DNA of 10,562 nt from Chromatiales bacterium (GCA_026984715.1 JALSRO010000324.1:1-10562); one strand, 5' to 3'. Positions 1 to 7,524 are shown, counted from the stretch's first letter. Notes: generated by a model from the letters alone, not told the origin. Numbers and translations: made by a program.

Positions 1-1883
1 CGCACCGTGGTCTCCAGCATGGACAGCGGTGCCGGGTCGGTCGCCGTATCGGCGCGCCCCACCTTGCCGAACACCGAGCGGACCTCCGGGAAGGTCTTGA
101 GGATCTTGTCGGTCTGCTGCAGCAGCTCCTTGGCCTTGGTGATGGACAGGCCCGGATAGGTGGTGGGCATGTACAGGATGTCTCCCTCGTCCAGGGGCGG
201 CATGAACTCGCTGCCCAGCTTGGAGACCGGGTAGGCGGACACCACGAGCAGCCCGATGGCCAGCGCCAGGGTGAGCCAGCGCCAGCGTATCGCCACCCGC
301 AATACGGGGGCGTGGATGAGATGGAGAAAGCGATTCACGGGATTCTTCGCCTCGGGCAGGATCTTGCCGCGGATGAAGAAGCCCATCAGGACCGGGACCA
401 GGGTGATGGCGAGTATGGCCGAGGCGGCCATGGCATAGGTCTTGGTAAAGGCCAGCGGCGAGAACAGCCGGCCCTCCTGGGCCTGCAGGGTAAACACCGG
501 CAGGAAGGAGACGGTGATGATCAGCAGGGAGAAGAACAGGGCCGGCCCGACCTCGCGGGCCGAGTCCGCCACCGCCTCCCAGCGCTCCCCGGTGCTCAGT
601 TCGCCACCCTTCCTGGCCGCCGCCGTCTCCAGGTGTTTATGGGCGTTCTCGATCATCACGATCGCCCCGTCCACCATGGCACCGATGGCGATGGCGATCC
701 CCCCCAGGGACATGATGTTGGCGTTGATCCCCTGCCAGCGCATGACGATGAAGGCCATCAGGATACCGATGGGCAGGGTGACGATGGCCACCAGCGCCGA
801 GCGGGCGTGGAGCAGGAACAGGATGCAGATGATGCTCACCACGATGGACTCCTCGATGAGCTTCTCCACCAGGTTGTCCACCGCCCGTTCGATCAGATCG
901 CCGCGGTCATAGACCGGCACGATCTCCACCCCTTCCGGCAGCCCCTTCTGCAGCTCCGCCAGCTTGGCGCGCACCCGCTCGATGGTGGCCAGGGCGTTCT
1001 CGCCGTAGCGCATGATCACCACCCCGGCGGCCACCTCCCCCTCACCGTTGAGATCGGCCACGCCGCGGCGCAGCTCCGGGCCCAGCTGGATATTGGCCAC
1101 ATCTTCCAGGCGGATGGGGGTGCCGTGCTCATCCACCCCCACCGGAATCACCTTCAGATCGTCGACGGACTGGATGTAGCCACGGCCGCGCACCATGTAC
1201 TCGGTCTCTCCCATCTCCACCAGCTTGCCGCCCACGTCACTGTTGGAGCGCTTGATGGCGTGTTTCACCTTCGCCAGCGGGATGTTGTAGGCGGCGAGCA
1301 GATTGGGGTCCACCTCCACCTGGTACTGCTTCACATAGCCGCCCACCGAGGCCACCTCGGCCACCCCCTCTACGGTCTGCAGCGGATAGCGCAGGTACCA
1401 GTCCTGCAGCGAGCGCAGCTGCGCCAGGTCGTGATTGCCGCTGCGATCCACCAGGGCATATTCGTAGATCCAGCCCACCCCCGTCGCATCCGGTCCCAGC
1501 GACGGTGATGTTCCCTCCGGCAGCCGCGAGCTGACATAGTTGAGATACTCCAGCACCCGCGAGCGGGCCCAGTACATGTCGGTGCCATCCTCGAAGATGA
1601 TGTAGACGAAGGAGAAACCGAAGAAGGAGTAGCCGCGCACCACCTTGGCGTTGGGCACCGCCAGCATGGCGGTGGTGAGCGGATAGGTCACCTGGTCCTC
1701 CACCACCTGCGGTGCCTGGCCGGGATACTCGGTGAACACGATCACCTGCACGTCGGAGAGATCCGGAATGGCATCCAGCGGGGTGTTCCGCGCCGACCAG
1801 ATCCCCGCCGCCAGCAGGATGGCGGTGGCGATCAGCACCAGAAACCGATCCCGCAGCGAGGCATTGATGATGGCCTGGATCAT
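1..1883 (-). CDS. cusA: Copper/silver efflux RND pump, CusA type (partial, C-terminus outside window)
   Basis: Inner membrane proton-driven pump of the heavy-metal RND family, the motor of a CusCBA complex that exports Cu(I)/Ag(I) from periplasm or cytoplasm through the outer membrane. About 627 N-terminal residues of a protein usually near 1040 are present. It opens [17 protein letters not shown], the typical first transmembrane helix. TM4 carries [13 protein letters not shown] with Asp405 and Glu412; E. coli CusA uses D405 in the proton relay. Met572 (LYMPTTYPG) and Met622 (APLSMLETT) lie 50 residues apart, exactly as the copper ligands M573 and M623 of E. coli CusA, which supports Cu/Ag over Zn/Co specificity. 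The third ligand (M672) lies beyond the edge. The start is set by GGGAGG six bases upstream and by an ATGA overlap with the cusB stop, so the two are translationally coupled. Family assignment is firm; the exact metal is inferred. Confidence 0.96.
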   Translation of the reverse strand, partial: MIQAIINASLRDRFLVLIATAILLAAGIWSARNTPLDAIPDLSDVQVIVFTEYPGQAPQVVEDQVTYPLTTAMLAVPNAKVVRGYSFFGFSFVYIIFEDGTDMYWARSRVLEYLNYVSSRLPEGTSPSLGPDATGVGWIYEYALVDRSGNHDLAQLRSLQDWYLRYPLQTVEGVAEVASVGGYVKQYQVEVDPNLLAAYNIPLAKVKHAIKRSNSDVGGKLVEMGETEYMVRGRGYIQSVDDLKVIPVGVDEHGTPIRLEDVANIQLGPELRRGVADLNGEGEVAAGVVIMRYGENALATIERVRAKLAELQKGLPEGVEIVPVYDRGDLIERAVDNLVEKLIEESIVVSIICILFLLHARSALVAIVTLPIGILMAFIVMRWQGINANIMSLGGIAIAIGAMVDGAIVMIENAHKHLETAAARKGGELSTGERWEAVADSAREVGPALFFSLLIITVSFLPVFTLQAQEGRLFSPLAFTKTYAMAASAILAITLVPVLMGFFIRGKILPEAKNPVNRFLHLIHAPVLRVAIRWRWLTLALAIGLLVVSAYPVSKLGSEFMPPLDEGDILYMPTTYPGLSITKAKELLQQTDKILKTFPEVRSVFGKVGRADTATDPAPLSMLETTV

Positions 1884-3382
1884 GGCTGACCTCCCGAATC
1901 CAGCGACATGTCATCCATCCCCATATCGTCATCCATGGACATATCACCCATATCCATATCTGCGTCGGCAGATGCGCCACTGTCCTGCGCCAGTGCCTCC
2001 ATCATCTTGGCGGTGGCCTCGCGCAGCTTGGACTCGGAGTCGATCAGGAACTGGGCCGAGGTGACCACCTCTTCCCCTGCTTTCACCCCTTCCAGGATCT
2101 GGGTCATACCGTCGGCGGAGAGCCCAACGGTCACCTCACGCGGCTCGAACTTGCCCGGCTCGCGCACCACGAAAAGCATCTCCCGCTTGCCGGTGCGCAC
2201 GATGGCCTCGGAGGGAACCAGCAGGGCCTGGTCGATCCGCCCGGCGGCGAGGACCACATTGGCATACATCTCCGGGCGCAGCACGCCTTCGGGATTGTCC
2301 AGCTCCAGACGCACCTTCACCGTACGCGTCCTGGCCTCCATATAGGGGTAGATGTAGGTGACCCGCCCCTCGAAGGTACGTCCCGGCTGCGCTGCCACCG
2401 TAATCTCCGCGCTGTCACCCTCCCTGATCCAGGGCAGCTCATGTTCATACACCTCGGCAATTACCCATACCCTGGAGAGATCCGCCACCTTGTAAAGCTC
2501 GGTGGAGGGTTTGACAAACTGCCCTTCACGCGCCCCCACATGCATGATGACGCCCGTAAACGGCGAGTGGATGTGGATCTTCTTCTTGATCCGTCCGGTC
2601 CGCTCCAGCTCGCGGATCTGGTGCGCCGGCATGTCCAGCAGCTCCAGCCGCTTGCGTGCCGATTTCACCAGCTCCCCGGCACCGCGGCGGATATCCTCGA
2701 ACGGACTCTGCGCCAGGGTGGCGCGGTTCTTCAGCGCCAGCAGGTACTCCTCCTGACTGGAGACCAGCTGCGGCGAGTAGATGCTGAGCAGGATGGCATC
2801 CTGCGCCACCTGTTCACCGGTCTTCTCCACCCGCATCGACTCCACCCAGCCCTCGGTCTTGGGGTGCAGGCGCGCCAGGCGGGTCTCATCGAAATCCACC
2901 CGGCCCACGGCACGCACACTGCGTGACAGCGGCCCGCTGGTCACCCGGGCGGTACGTACTCCGATATTCTGTACCGTCACCGGGTCAATCCTTACCGTGC
3001 CGGCGGGCTCGTGCGCTCCCCCTTCATCGTCGGCGTAGACCGGGATGTAATCCATCCCCATCTCATCCTTGGCCGGCACCGGCGAGGTGATGGCCGGGTT
3101 CATCGGGTTGCGGTAGAACAGCGGCTTGCGCTCCTTCGGCTGGTTATCCTCCGCATAGACCGGGATGTAGTCCATCCCCATCTCATCCTTGGCCGGCACC
3201 GGCGAGGTGATGGCGGGATTCATCGGATTGCGGTAGAACAGCGGCTTGCGCTCCGCTTCCGCCTGACTGCCCCCGGCGGGAGCCGAACCCTGCTGAACAG
3301 CCAGCCAGTAGCCACCACCCAGCCCGATGCCCAGCGCCGCAATGGCGGCCAGCACGATAGCTGTATTGTTACTGTTTTTCAT
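1880..3382 (-). CDS. cusB: Copper/silver efflux periplasmic adaptor, CusB type, with duplicated metal-binding domain and Met-rich tail
   Basis: Membrane fusion protein linking the CusA-type pump to the outer membrane factor and passing metal to the pump. It has 500 residues, longer than E. coli CusB (407). Residues 8-30 are a hydrophobic N-terminal anchor or signal. Two heavy-metal-binding domains follow at about 46-80 and 86-120; residues 44-77 and 84-117 are identical. Each has an RNPM site and a DEMGM site (Met54/68/70 and Met94/108/110), matching the three-Met arrangement of E. coli CusB; the cysteines of other family members are absent. The lipoyl/barrel-sandwich and hairpin region runs from about 165 to 310 ([31 protein letters not shown]), then the beta-barrel and membrane-proximal domain. 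Residues 473-496 form an acidic Met-rich tail ([17 protein letters not shown]). The start has GGAGGA eight bases upstream; it overlaps the cusC-type stop by 14 bases. The adaptor role is certain; tail metal binding is inferred. Confidence 0.95.
   Translation of the reverse strand: MKNSNNTAIVLAAIAALGIGLGGGYWLAVQQGSAPAGGSQAEAERKPLFYRNPMNPAITSPVPAKDEMGMDYIPVYAEDNQPKERKPLFYRNPMNPAITSPVPAKDEMGMDYIPVYADDEGGAHEPAGTVRIDPVTVQNIGVRTARVTSGPLSRSVRAVGRVDFDETRLARLHPKTEGWVESMRVEKTGEQVAQDAILLSIYSPQLVSSQEEYLLALKNRATLAQSPFEDIRRGAGELVKSARKRLELLDMPAHQIRELERTGRIKKKIHIHSPFTGVIMHVGAREGQFVKPSTELYKVADLSRVWVIAEVYEHELPWIREGDSAEITVAAQPGRTFEGRVTYIYPYMEARTRTVKVRLELDNPEGVLRPEMYANVVLAAGRIDQALLVPSEAIVRTGKREMLFVVREPGKFEPREVTVGLSADGMTQILEGVKAGEEVVTSAQFLIDSESKLREATAKMMEALAQDSGASADADMDMGDMSMDDDMGMDDMSLDSGGQP
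3032..3253 (-). repeat. Tandem duplication of the metal-binding domain within cusB
   Basis: Two 102-base copies, 3032-3133 and 3152-3253, lie exactly 120 bases (40 codons) apart. They differ at six positions by my count (3032, 3035, 3050, 3095, 3098 and 3107 against their partners), every one a third codon base and synonymous. The protein repeat is therefore perfect over 34 residues. Only silent drift suggests purifying selection on both copies since duplication, or conversion between them. Confidence 0.93.
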
Positions 3383-4667
3383 AAATATCTTCCTCCCCCA
3401 CAGCGGAGACCAGCCGCGCCAGTGCCTGACGGGACTCGCTCAACGCCTTCCAGTATTGGGTTTCGTAGTTGTAGAGTGTGATCTGGCTGCGCACCAGATT
3501 GAGAAAATCCACCTTGTTGACCTGATAACCGGCCAGCATGGAGGCAACGGTCTGGCTGGCCTGGGGGATGATGCCGCTCTTGAACAGCCGTGCCTGCTCG
3601 GCGCCGCGCCGGTAGTCGGAGAGCGCCCGGCCGATCTCCGCCTCCACCTGGAGCCGCAGCTGGTGCAGAGTATGCTGTTCGCGCAGCCGCTCGCTGTTGC
3701 GCTGGTCCAGCGCCCGATCCTGGCGGCTGCCGCTGTAGATGGGCAGATTCATGCTGAACAGCAGGGAGCCGAAGTCGCTCCTCTCCGACCCGTCGGGGTT
3801 CTCGCCACCACGCACGCCCCAGACGGCGCCGAGCCGGAAATCGGGGTAGTAATCCTTTTCGGCCAGATCCACCCGCAGCCTTGCCGCCTCCAGCAGCCGC
3901 TCCCGAGCTATCAGCCGTGGACGGAGCATTTTTGCCCGCTCGGTCAGCTCCCGCTCCGGCAGCAGGGCGGGAGAACTCTCATCCACCCGTCGCGGCAGCA
4001 CCACCTCGCCGCTGGCCGGACGGTCCAGCAGGGCGTTGAGGCGGATCGCCTCGTTGCGCCGCATCCCCTCCAGCATGATCTTTCTGTCCAGCAGGCGGGA
4101 GAGCTCCAGCTGGGCCAGCAGCACATCCTGCTGCAGCCCCTTGCCCACGCTGTATTTGCTCTGCGCCACCTCCACGAACTGGCGCAACAGTGTCTGGTTG
4201 CTGGCCACGGTCTCCAGCGCACGATCCAGGTAGAACAGGTTCCACCAGACCGTCTTCACATCCCGTGCCAGGGCCAGACGCAGCTCCGCCACATCCAGGC
4301 TGGCCGCCTCGGCCAGCTGTTGCGCAGCCGCCTCCTGCAGCGCCAGCTTGCCCGGAAAGGGCAGCGCCTGACTGATGCCGATCTGGAACTGGGTCATCCC
4401 CTCATCGGTCAGGGAAAAGCTGTCCAGCGGGACATTCTGCAGATTGAGATTCAGACGCGGATCCGGCAGCGTACCGCGCTGCTCCGGAATCGCGGCCAGC
4501 GCCTCCGCCCGGGCATTGATGGCCGCCAGCCCCGGATTGGAGGCCAGCGCCTCATCCACTGCCTGCTGCAGGCCGAGCGGCTCGGCTGCAAAGGCAGGAA
4601 AGGCGCCAAGCAGTAACAGAGAGAACAGTAACCGCCGTACAACGGTAACAGAAACATGACTAAACAT
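3369..4667 (-). CDS. cusC: Outer membrane efflux protein of the Cus pump (TolC/CusC-type)
   Basis: Outer membrane factor forming the trimeric channel of the tripartite Cu/Ag efflux complex. The 432 residues match the family length. Residues 11-27 are a signal peptide ending AFA before AEP; there is no lipobox cysteine, so unlike E. coli CusC it should not be a lipoprotein. Two OEP repeats follow: the first near 32-215 (LGLQQAVDEALASNPGLAAINARAE), the second near 235-425 (RARLLEAARLRVDLAEKDYYPDF-like region, then a segment ending NYETQYWKALSESRQALARLV). Both have the long helical hairpins typical of the fold. The start has GGAG seven bases upstream. It overlaps the cusB start by 14 bases and lies 97 bases downstream of the small secreted protein gene, so all four probably share a transcript. 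Context gives the Cus name; sequence alone only proves a heavy-metal-type OMF. Confidence 0.9.
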   Translation of the reverse strand: MFSHVSVTVVRRLLFSLLLLGAFPAFAAEPLGLQQAVDEALASNPGLAAINARAEALAAIPEQRGTLPDPRLNLNLQNVPLDSFSLTDEGMTQFQIGISQALPFPGKLALQEAAAQQLAEAASLDVAELRLALARDVKTVWWNLFYLDRALETVASNQTLLRQFVEVAQSKYSVGKGLQQDVLLAQLELSRLLDRKIMLEGMRRNEAIRLNALLDRPASGEVVLPRRVDESSPALLPERELTERAKMLRPRLIARERLLEAARLRVDLAEKDYYPDFRLGAVWGVRGGENPDGSERSDFGSLLFSMNLPIYSGSRQDRALDQRNSERLREQHTLHQLRLQVEAEIGRALSDYRRGAEQARLFKSGIIPQASQTVASMLAGYQVNKVDFLNLVRSQITLYNYETQYWKALSESRQALARLVSAVGEEDIYEKQ

Positions 4668-4742
4668 TCACACACTCCAGAGACAGCACCCGCGGACAAC
4701 GGCAACCGCCGATGAACGCAAGGTTCAACAGATGGAAATCAC

Positions 4743-4760
4743 CGATCCGGAGACGGATCG
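4743..4760 (-). other. Short intercistronic hairpin between the small ORF and the cusC-type gene
   Basis: Perfect 7-base arms CGATCCG (4743-4749) and CGGATCG (4754-4760) around a 4-base loop lie just after the stop of the small secreted protein gene. No U-run follows in the transcribed direction, so it is more likely a processing, stability or weak attenuation element than a full terminator. The structure is seen; its function is inferred. Confidence 0.4.
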
Positions 4761-4764
4761 ATCC

Positions 4765-5139
4765 CTAGGCGTGTGAAGATCTGGGGGGTTTTCTATCCGC
4801 AGGGAGGGTAATACCCTGCATGGAGGTCTCGAACCGGGGTTGAGAGTGGGCAACTGCAGGACGCAGCACCGGAACGAAAGAGATAATCCCGACCGCATGG
4901 CAGGCCGGTGTCGAGCAGCAGTCATCAAGCGCAGCATGATCGCCACTATTGGCCGAATGATGAGCCGGTCCCGCATCATCGCTCACCACATGATAGACAC
5001 AGGATACCTCGGCATCGGCCGCAACCGCAGGCATCTCCATTGAACTCATGCTGCTCATCGCAAACGCAGACTGCAACGGCTGGATCATTATCACGATGAC
5101 CAGCAGCAGATAGAACGGTTTTGCGACGCGTTGATTCAT
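4765..5139 (-). CDS. Small secreted Met/His/Cys-rich protein, putative copper-binding leader gene of the cus operon
   Basis: I do not recognise a named gene. The 124 residues begin with a clear signal peptide (about 1-27, ending SAFA), so the product should be periplasmic or exported. The mature N-terminus is Met-rich (MSSMSSMEM, 28-36), followed by scattered candidate ligands: Cys47, His50, His60, His61, His68, and a DDCCSTPACHA cluster with Cys74, Cys75, Cys80 and His81. The C-terminus ends in a basic, Pro-containing stretch (LPADRKPPRSS). This resembles the small CopL- or DUF2946-like proteins often found beside copper genes, but I cannot confirm membership. The start is fixed by an in-frame stop three codons upstream; no strong Shine-Dalgarno is visible. 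It is the first gene ahead of cusCBA on the same strand. Likely role: periplasmic Cu binding, or expression control of the operon; both are inference. Confidence 0.75.
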   Translation of the reverse strand: MNQRVAKPFYLLLVIVIMIQPLQSAFAMSSMSSMEMPAVAADAEVSCVYHVVSDDAGPAHHSANSGDHAALDDCCSTPACHAVGIISFVPVLRPAVAHSQPRFETSMQGITLPADRKPPRSSHA

Positions 5140-5145
5140 GTTTTT

Positions 5146-5175
5146 CAGTATAGGCCTGTTTTTCCGCTACACGCA
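5146..5175 (-). promoter_or_regulatory. Candidate promoter of the cus operon
   Basis: On the minus strand a TATACT box (5147-5152) lies 18 bases after TTGCGT, a weak -35 match. The -10 box is only about seven bases from the ATG, so the transcript would be nearly leaderless, which fits the lack of a ribosome binding site but is unusual. I see no clear CueR- or CusR-type operator. Low-confidence pattern match. Confidence 0.25.
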
Positions 5176-5272
5176 ACAAATTATCGGCAGCGACATCAAA
5201 GAGACAACCCCGGATTCGAAGAGTTCCCTGGTTCAGGTTCTCGGTTGGGAGATACCCACCGCTTTAGCTGCA

Positions 5273-5434
5273 GGCTGTTGAAAAACGCTGTTCTTCGGCA
5301 GCCCGTTTGCAGCACAGGGATGTGCCGCCATTTTCAATGGCGCCAAGCCATTGAAAATGAAGGGGGGGGGAAGGGAAGTCGCCCTTTTCTGGCCCCGTGT
5401 TGAAAAAGACCACGGATGGGCTTTTTCAACAGCC
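5273..5434. mobile_element. MITE-like palindromic intergenic element, 162 bases
   Basis: Perfect 13-base terminal inverted repeats GGCTGTTGAAAAA (5273-5285) and its complement (5422-5434) bound the element. Inside is a hairpin with 13-base arms (5329-5341 and 5347-5359; CATTTTCAATGGC, 5-base loop). A third copy of TGTTGAAAAAG (5398-5408) pairs with 5421-5431 around a 12-base loop, giving a terminator-like stem at the right end. A run of nine G lies at 5362-5370. There is no ORF and I see no clear target-site duplication. Ends of the GGCTGTTGAAAAA kind recur in intergenic repeats of gammaproteobacteria, from memory. It fills most of the 365-base gap between the cus operon and nhaA; the rest (5140-5272, 5435-5504) shows nothing else beyond the promoter candidate. 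Confidence 0.65.
5398..5431. terminator. Possible terminator stem at the right end of the palindromic element
   Basis: Eleven-base arms TGTTGAAAAAG and CTTTTTCAACA with a 12-base loop lie 74-107 bases beyond the nhaA stop, in the direction of nhaA transcription. A-runs in one arm and T-runs in the other could give a bidirectional weak terminator, but no free U-tract follows the stem. It may simply be part of the mobile element. Confidence 0.3.
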
Positions 5435-5504
5435 GATTAGCCGATTTTTGAAACACAGTCGCTGTTATTAACCCGGCAGAGATCCCGCTCCAGGACAATA
5501 CCGT

Positions 5505-6908
5505 TCATCCATTCTTTGATGTACGGGGCCTGCTCACCAGGAACAGCCAGATATAACCGCTCACGCCGGCCAACACCGATGCTGCCAGGATGCCGGTCTT
5601 GGCCATCAACAGATTTTCGGGTTGACCGGCAAAACCCAATTCGGCGATGAAGATCGACATGGTGAAACCGATCCCGGCCAGCAGGGAAACCCCGGCAATC
5701 TGGCTGAAAGAGGTTTCTGCGGGCAACCTGGCCACTCCCAGCTTCAGCACCAGCCAGCTCGCACCGGCGATACCGATAAACTTGCCCATCACCAGCCCCA
5801 GAACGACCCCTTGGGTAACAGGATGGGTCAGCGTCTCTCCAAACGCGCCGAAATCGACGGGAATACCGGCATTGATAAAGGCAAAGACAGGAATAACCAG
5901 AAAGGCGACCGGCATGTGCATGGTATGCTCCAGCCGCTGCAATGGCGTTCCCACCAGACGCACGCCATTCTCCAGCGTCTGCACAATCGCCCGCAGCTCC
6001 TCATTCTTCATTATGCTCTCACCCGGGCGGTAACTCTTGTCGAAGCGCGCAGTCAATCCCTTGAGATGCCGGCTGAACAGGGTTGGATCATATTTGGGGC
6101 GAGCAGGAATGGCAAAGGCGGTGAGCACACCCGCCAGAGTCGCATGCACCCCGGACTTGAGCATTGCGAACCAGAGCAGGATGCCGATCAGGAAATAGGG
6201 CATCGGCCTGCGGATGCCGGAAAAATTGAACACCACCAGAATTGTAAACAGCAGCGCAGCCGCTGCCAGCGCATTCAGGGCGATCTCCTCCGTGTAGAAC
6301 AGGGCGATCACCATTACGGCGCCCAAATCATCCACGATGGCCAATGCAACCAGGAAGGTGATCAACGCCTTCGGAACCCGGCTTGCCAACAGCGCCAGCG
6401 CACCGATGGCGAAGGCGATGTCGGTCGCCATCGGAATGCCCCAACCCTGCACGGCATCGCCATCAGGGTTGATCGCAAAGTAGATCAGCGCCGGTACCAC
6501 CATGCCGCCAACCGCTGCTACTATGGGTAATACCGCCTGACTGGGAACCGCCAGCTCCCCTACCAATATCTCCCGCTTGAGCTCCAGCCCCACCACAAAA
6601 AAGAAAAGCGCCATCAAACCATCGTTGACCCAGTGCTGCAGTGACTTCTCCAGCACATAACCGCCGATACTGAATCCAATCGGAGTGTGAACCAGATGCT
6701 GATAGAACCCGGCCAGTGAGCTGTTCGCCGCAAGCAGCGCCAGCAGAGCGCAGGCCATCAGCAAAAGGCCACTGGTGGTCTGCCGGTGGATGAACTCCTC
6801 GAACGGAGTAGCAATCCTTTTGAACGCCCTCTCCCAGGGAGCATAGATGATGTCCCCCTCTCCAGCATCGTGACTGCTGGACGACGGTGTGCGTTGTTCT
6901 ATTGTCAT
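5505..6908 (-). CDS. nhaA: Na+/H+ antiporter NhaA, long form
   Basis: Inner membrane electrogenic antiporter exporting Na+ (or Li+) in exchange for protons, for salt and alkaline pH homeostasis. The 467 residues exceed E. coli NhaA (388). Key residues are present: Asp163 in MATDIAFAIGALALL, Asp193-Asp194 in AIVDDLGAVMVIALFYT, and Lys376 in GLVMGKFIGI, equivalent to E. coli D133, D163/D164 and K300; the 30-residue spacing between the first two sites is kept. GIGFTMSIFIAELGF near 412-426 is the conserved late helix. Extra length comes from a hydrophilic N-terminus (about 1-40) and a charged insert at about 268-320 before LEHTMHMPVAF. I chose the ATG at 6908 because AAGGG lies five bases upstream and homology begins soon after; an ATG at 7046 is in frame but adds 46 residues unlike the family. 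The regulator gene nhaR lies 1.5 kb away. Confidence 0.96.
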   Translation of the reverse strand: MTIEQRTPSSSSHDAGEGDIIYAPWERAFKRIATPFEEFIHRQTTSGLLLMACALLALLAANSSLAGFYQHLVHTPIGFSIGGYVLEKSLQHWVNDGLMALFFFVVGLELKREILVGELAVPSQAVLPIVAAVGGMVVPALIYFAINPDGDAVQGWGIPMATDIAFAIGALALLASRVPKALITFLVALAIVDDLGAVMVIALFYTEEIALNALAAAALLFTILVVFNFSGIRRPMPYFLIGILLWFAMLKSGVHATLAGVLTAFAIPARPKYDPTLFSRHLKGLTARFDKSYRPGESIMKNEELRAIVQTLENGVRLVGTPLQRLEHTMHMPVAFLVIPVFAFINAGIPVDFGAFGETLTHPVTQGVVLGLVMGKFIGIAGASWLVLKLGVARLPAETSFSQIAGVSLLAGIGFTMSIFIAELGFAGQPENLLMAKTGILAASVLAGVSGYIWLFLVSRPRTSKNG

Positions 6909-7021
6909 AAAAACCCTTGCAAATCCAGAAAGATACGGGGTGGGAGCCGTTGCGCAGGACGAAACGACCTGCATACCGGCTTCCCCATGGAAACAATCCC
7001 CACCCGGGCGATGCCGATCCG

Positions 7022-7032
7022 GTCGAATCGAC
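7022..7032. promoter_or_regulatory. Small palindrome in the nhaA upstream region
   Basis: GTCGA-A-TCGAC is a perfect 11-base inverted repeat about 115 bases upstream of the nhaA ATG. It could be an operator half of a LysR-type site for NhaR, but I see no matching second site at the usual spacing, and a chance palindrome of this size is not rare in GC-rich DNA. Confidence 0.2.
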
Positions 7033-7062
7033 AGTGGCGAAACCATCGCCGGGGGTCATCGA

Positions 7063-7399
7063 ATGAAAAAGATAACAGAGCCTTGCCCGAAGTGCGACAA
7101 CCATTCCGAATCAAGGCACAATCCATCCGCGATGTTCCAGGTAGCACGCTGCAGAGCAAAACGGCAGGTTCCCGAACCCCGGGGAGTATCGTTCTTCAGG
7201 AGAGATCCCCGTCCGCAGAGCATGCTGGAAAAACTGCGTCGGAATAGGGCCGAAACACTGTTCATGTGTCTGGTCTGCCGCAGATCGGCACACCCTCGGC
7301 GTCGACAAAAAAACACTGCAGGAAACCCGCTCCTGCAGCGACTGTGGCTCCGTGTCCTACCCGAAAGAGCGGGAAAAAGCGTCCACACAAGGGACCTGA
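7063..7399 (+). pseudogene. Probable frameshifted small zinc-ribbon gene remnant
   Basis: From an ATG at 7063, with a G-run (GGGGG) about eight bases upstream, the frame reads MKKITEPCPKCDNHSES, a typical CxxC zinc-ribbon start, and later has LFMCLVCRRSAH near 7258-7293. The remainder of this frame runs to 7467 with a composition unlike a real C-terminus. The next frame (position 2 mod 3) instead contains HTLGVDKKTLQ then TRSCSDCGSVSYPKEREKA and a stop at 7397-7399, a convincing CxxC knuckle and terminus, yet that frame is open only from 7145 and has no good start codon upstream of the motif. The simplest reading is one small protein with three CxxC motifs, broken by a frameshift between about 7293 and 7330. 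I do not recognise the family. Alternatives: sequencing error in an intact gene, or chance. Confidence 0.35.
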
Positions 7400-7436
7400 C
7401 CAGCAGGTGTTACCTTACTATTCACCCGGCAACATA

Positions 7437-7477
7437 TATATCGTATTCAGCCGTGGCATGTGGTTGAATATCATATA
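7437..7477. repeat. AT-rich imperfect inverted repeat
   Basis: Thirteen-base arms TATATCGTATTCA (7437-7449) and TGAATATCATATA (7465-7477) pair at 11 of 13 positions across a 15-base gap. This AT-rich island stands out against the GC-rich surroundings, between the zinc-ribbon remnant and yccA. It could be an operator or a relic of an insertion. No gene is seen from 7400 to 7563. Confidence 0.4.
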
Positions 7478-7493
7478 GGATCAAGGGCATAAG

Positions 7494-7524
7494 GCAGGCA
7501 CCGGACCTGCGTTCCGGCACCTGC
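7494..7524. terminator. GC-rich hairpin downstream of yccA
   Basis: Twelve-base arms GCAGGCACCGGA and TCCGGCACCTGC pair at 10 of 12 positions with a 7-base loop, 40 bases beyond the yccA stop in the direction of yccA transcription. No T-run follows, so it would not be a canonical intrinsic terminator, though its position fits a transcript end. Confidence 0.35.

Noticed and set aside
312-1508. Long open frame on the plus strand (398 codons) across the cusA region
   Set aside because: It is antisense to the clear cusA reading frame; its His/Gln/Asp-rich low-complexity protein is typical of the complement of a GC-rich gene.
3032-3253. Tandem repeat as CRISPR or satellite DNA
   Set aside because: Only two copies, in frame within cusB, with a 120-base period equal to 40 codons; it is a coding domain duplication.
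3327-4616. Long open frame on the plus strand (429 codons) over the outer membrane factor gene
   Set aside because: Antisense shadow with no recognisable domain; the minus strand frame has a signal peptide, OEP repeats and a ribosome binding site.
5362-5370. Run of nine G as a phase-variable tract
   Set aside because: It lies in non-coding DNA inside the palindromic element and not in a recognisable promoter spacer.
5131-5403. Plus-strand open frame crossing the intergenic element
   Set aside because: It overlaps the start of the small secreted protein gene and runs through inverted repeats; its composition is not protein-like.
5622-6530. Plus-strand open frame (302 codons) over nhaA
   Set aside because: Antisense to NhaA, whose catalytic residues are all identifiable; the shadow protein is Gln/His/Arg-rich and unlike any family.
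6909-7046. Upstream in-frame start of nhaA at 7046
   Set aside because: The added 46 residues do not resemble NhaA, and a good AAGGG site precedes the ATG at 6908.
7056-7388. Minus-strand frames opposite the zinc-ribbon remnant
   Set aside because: No ribosome binding site or domain; the CxxC motifs with good starts and ends lie on the plus strand.
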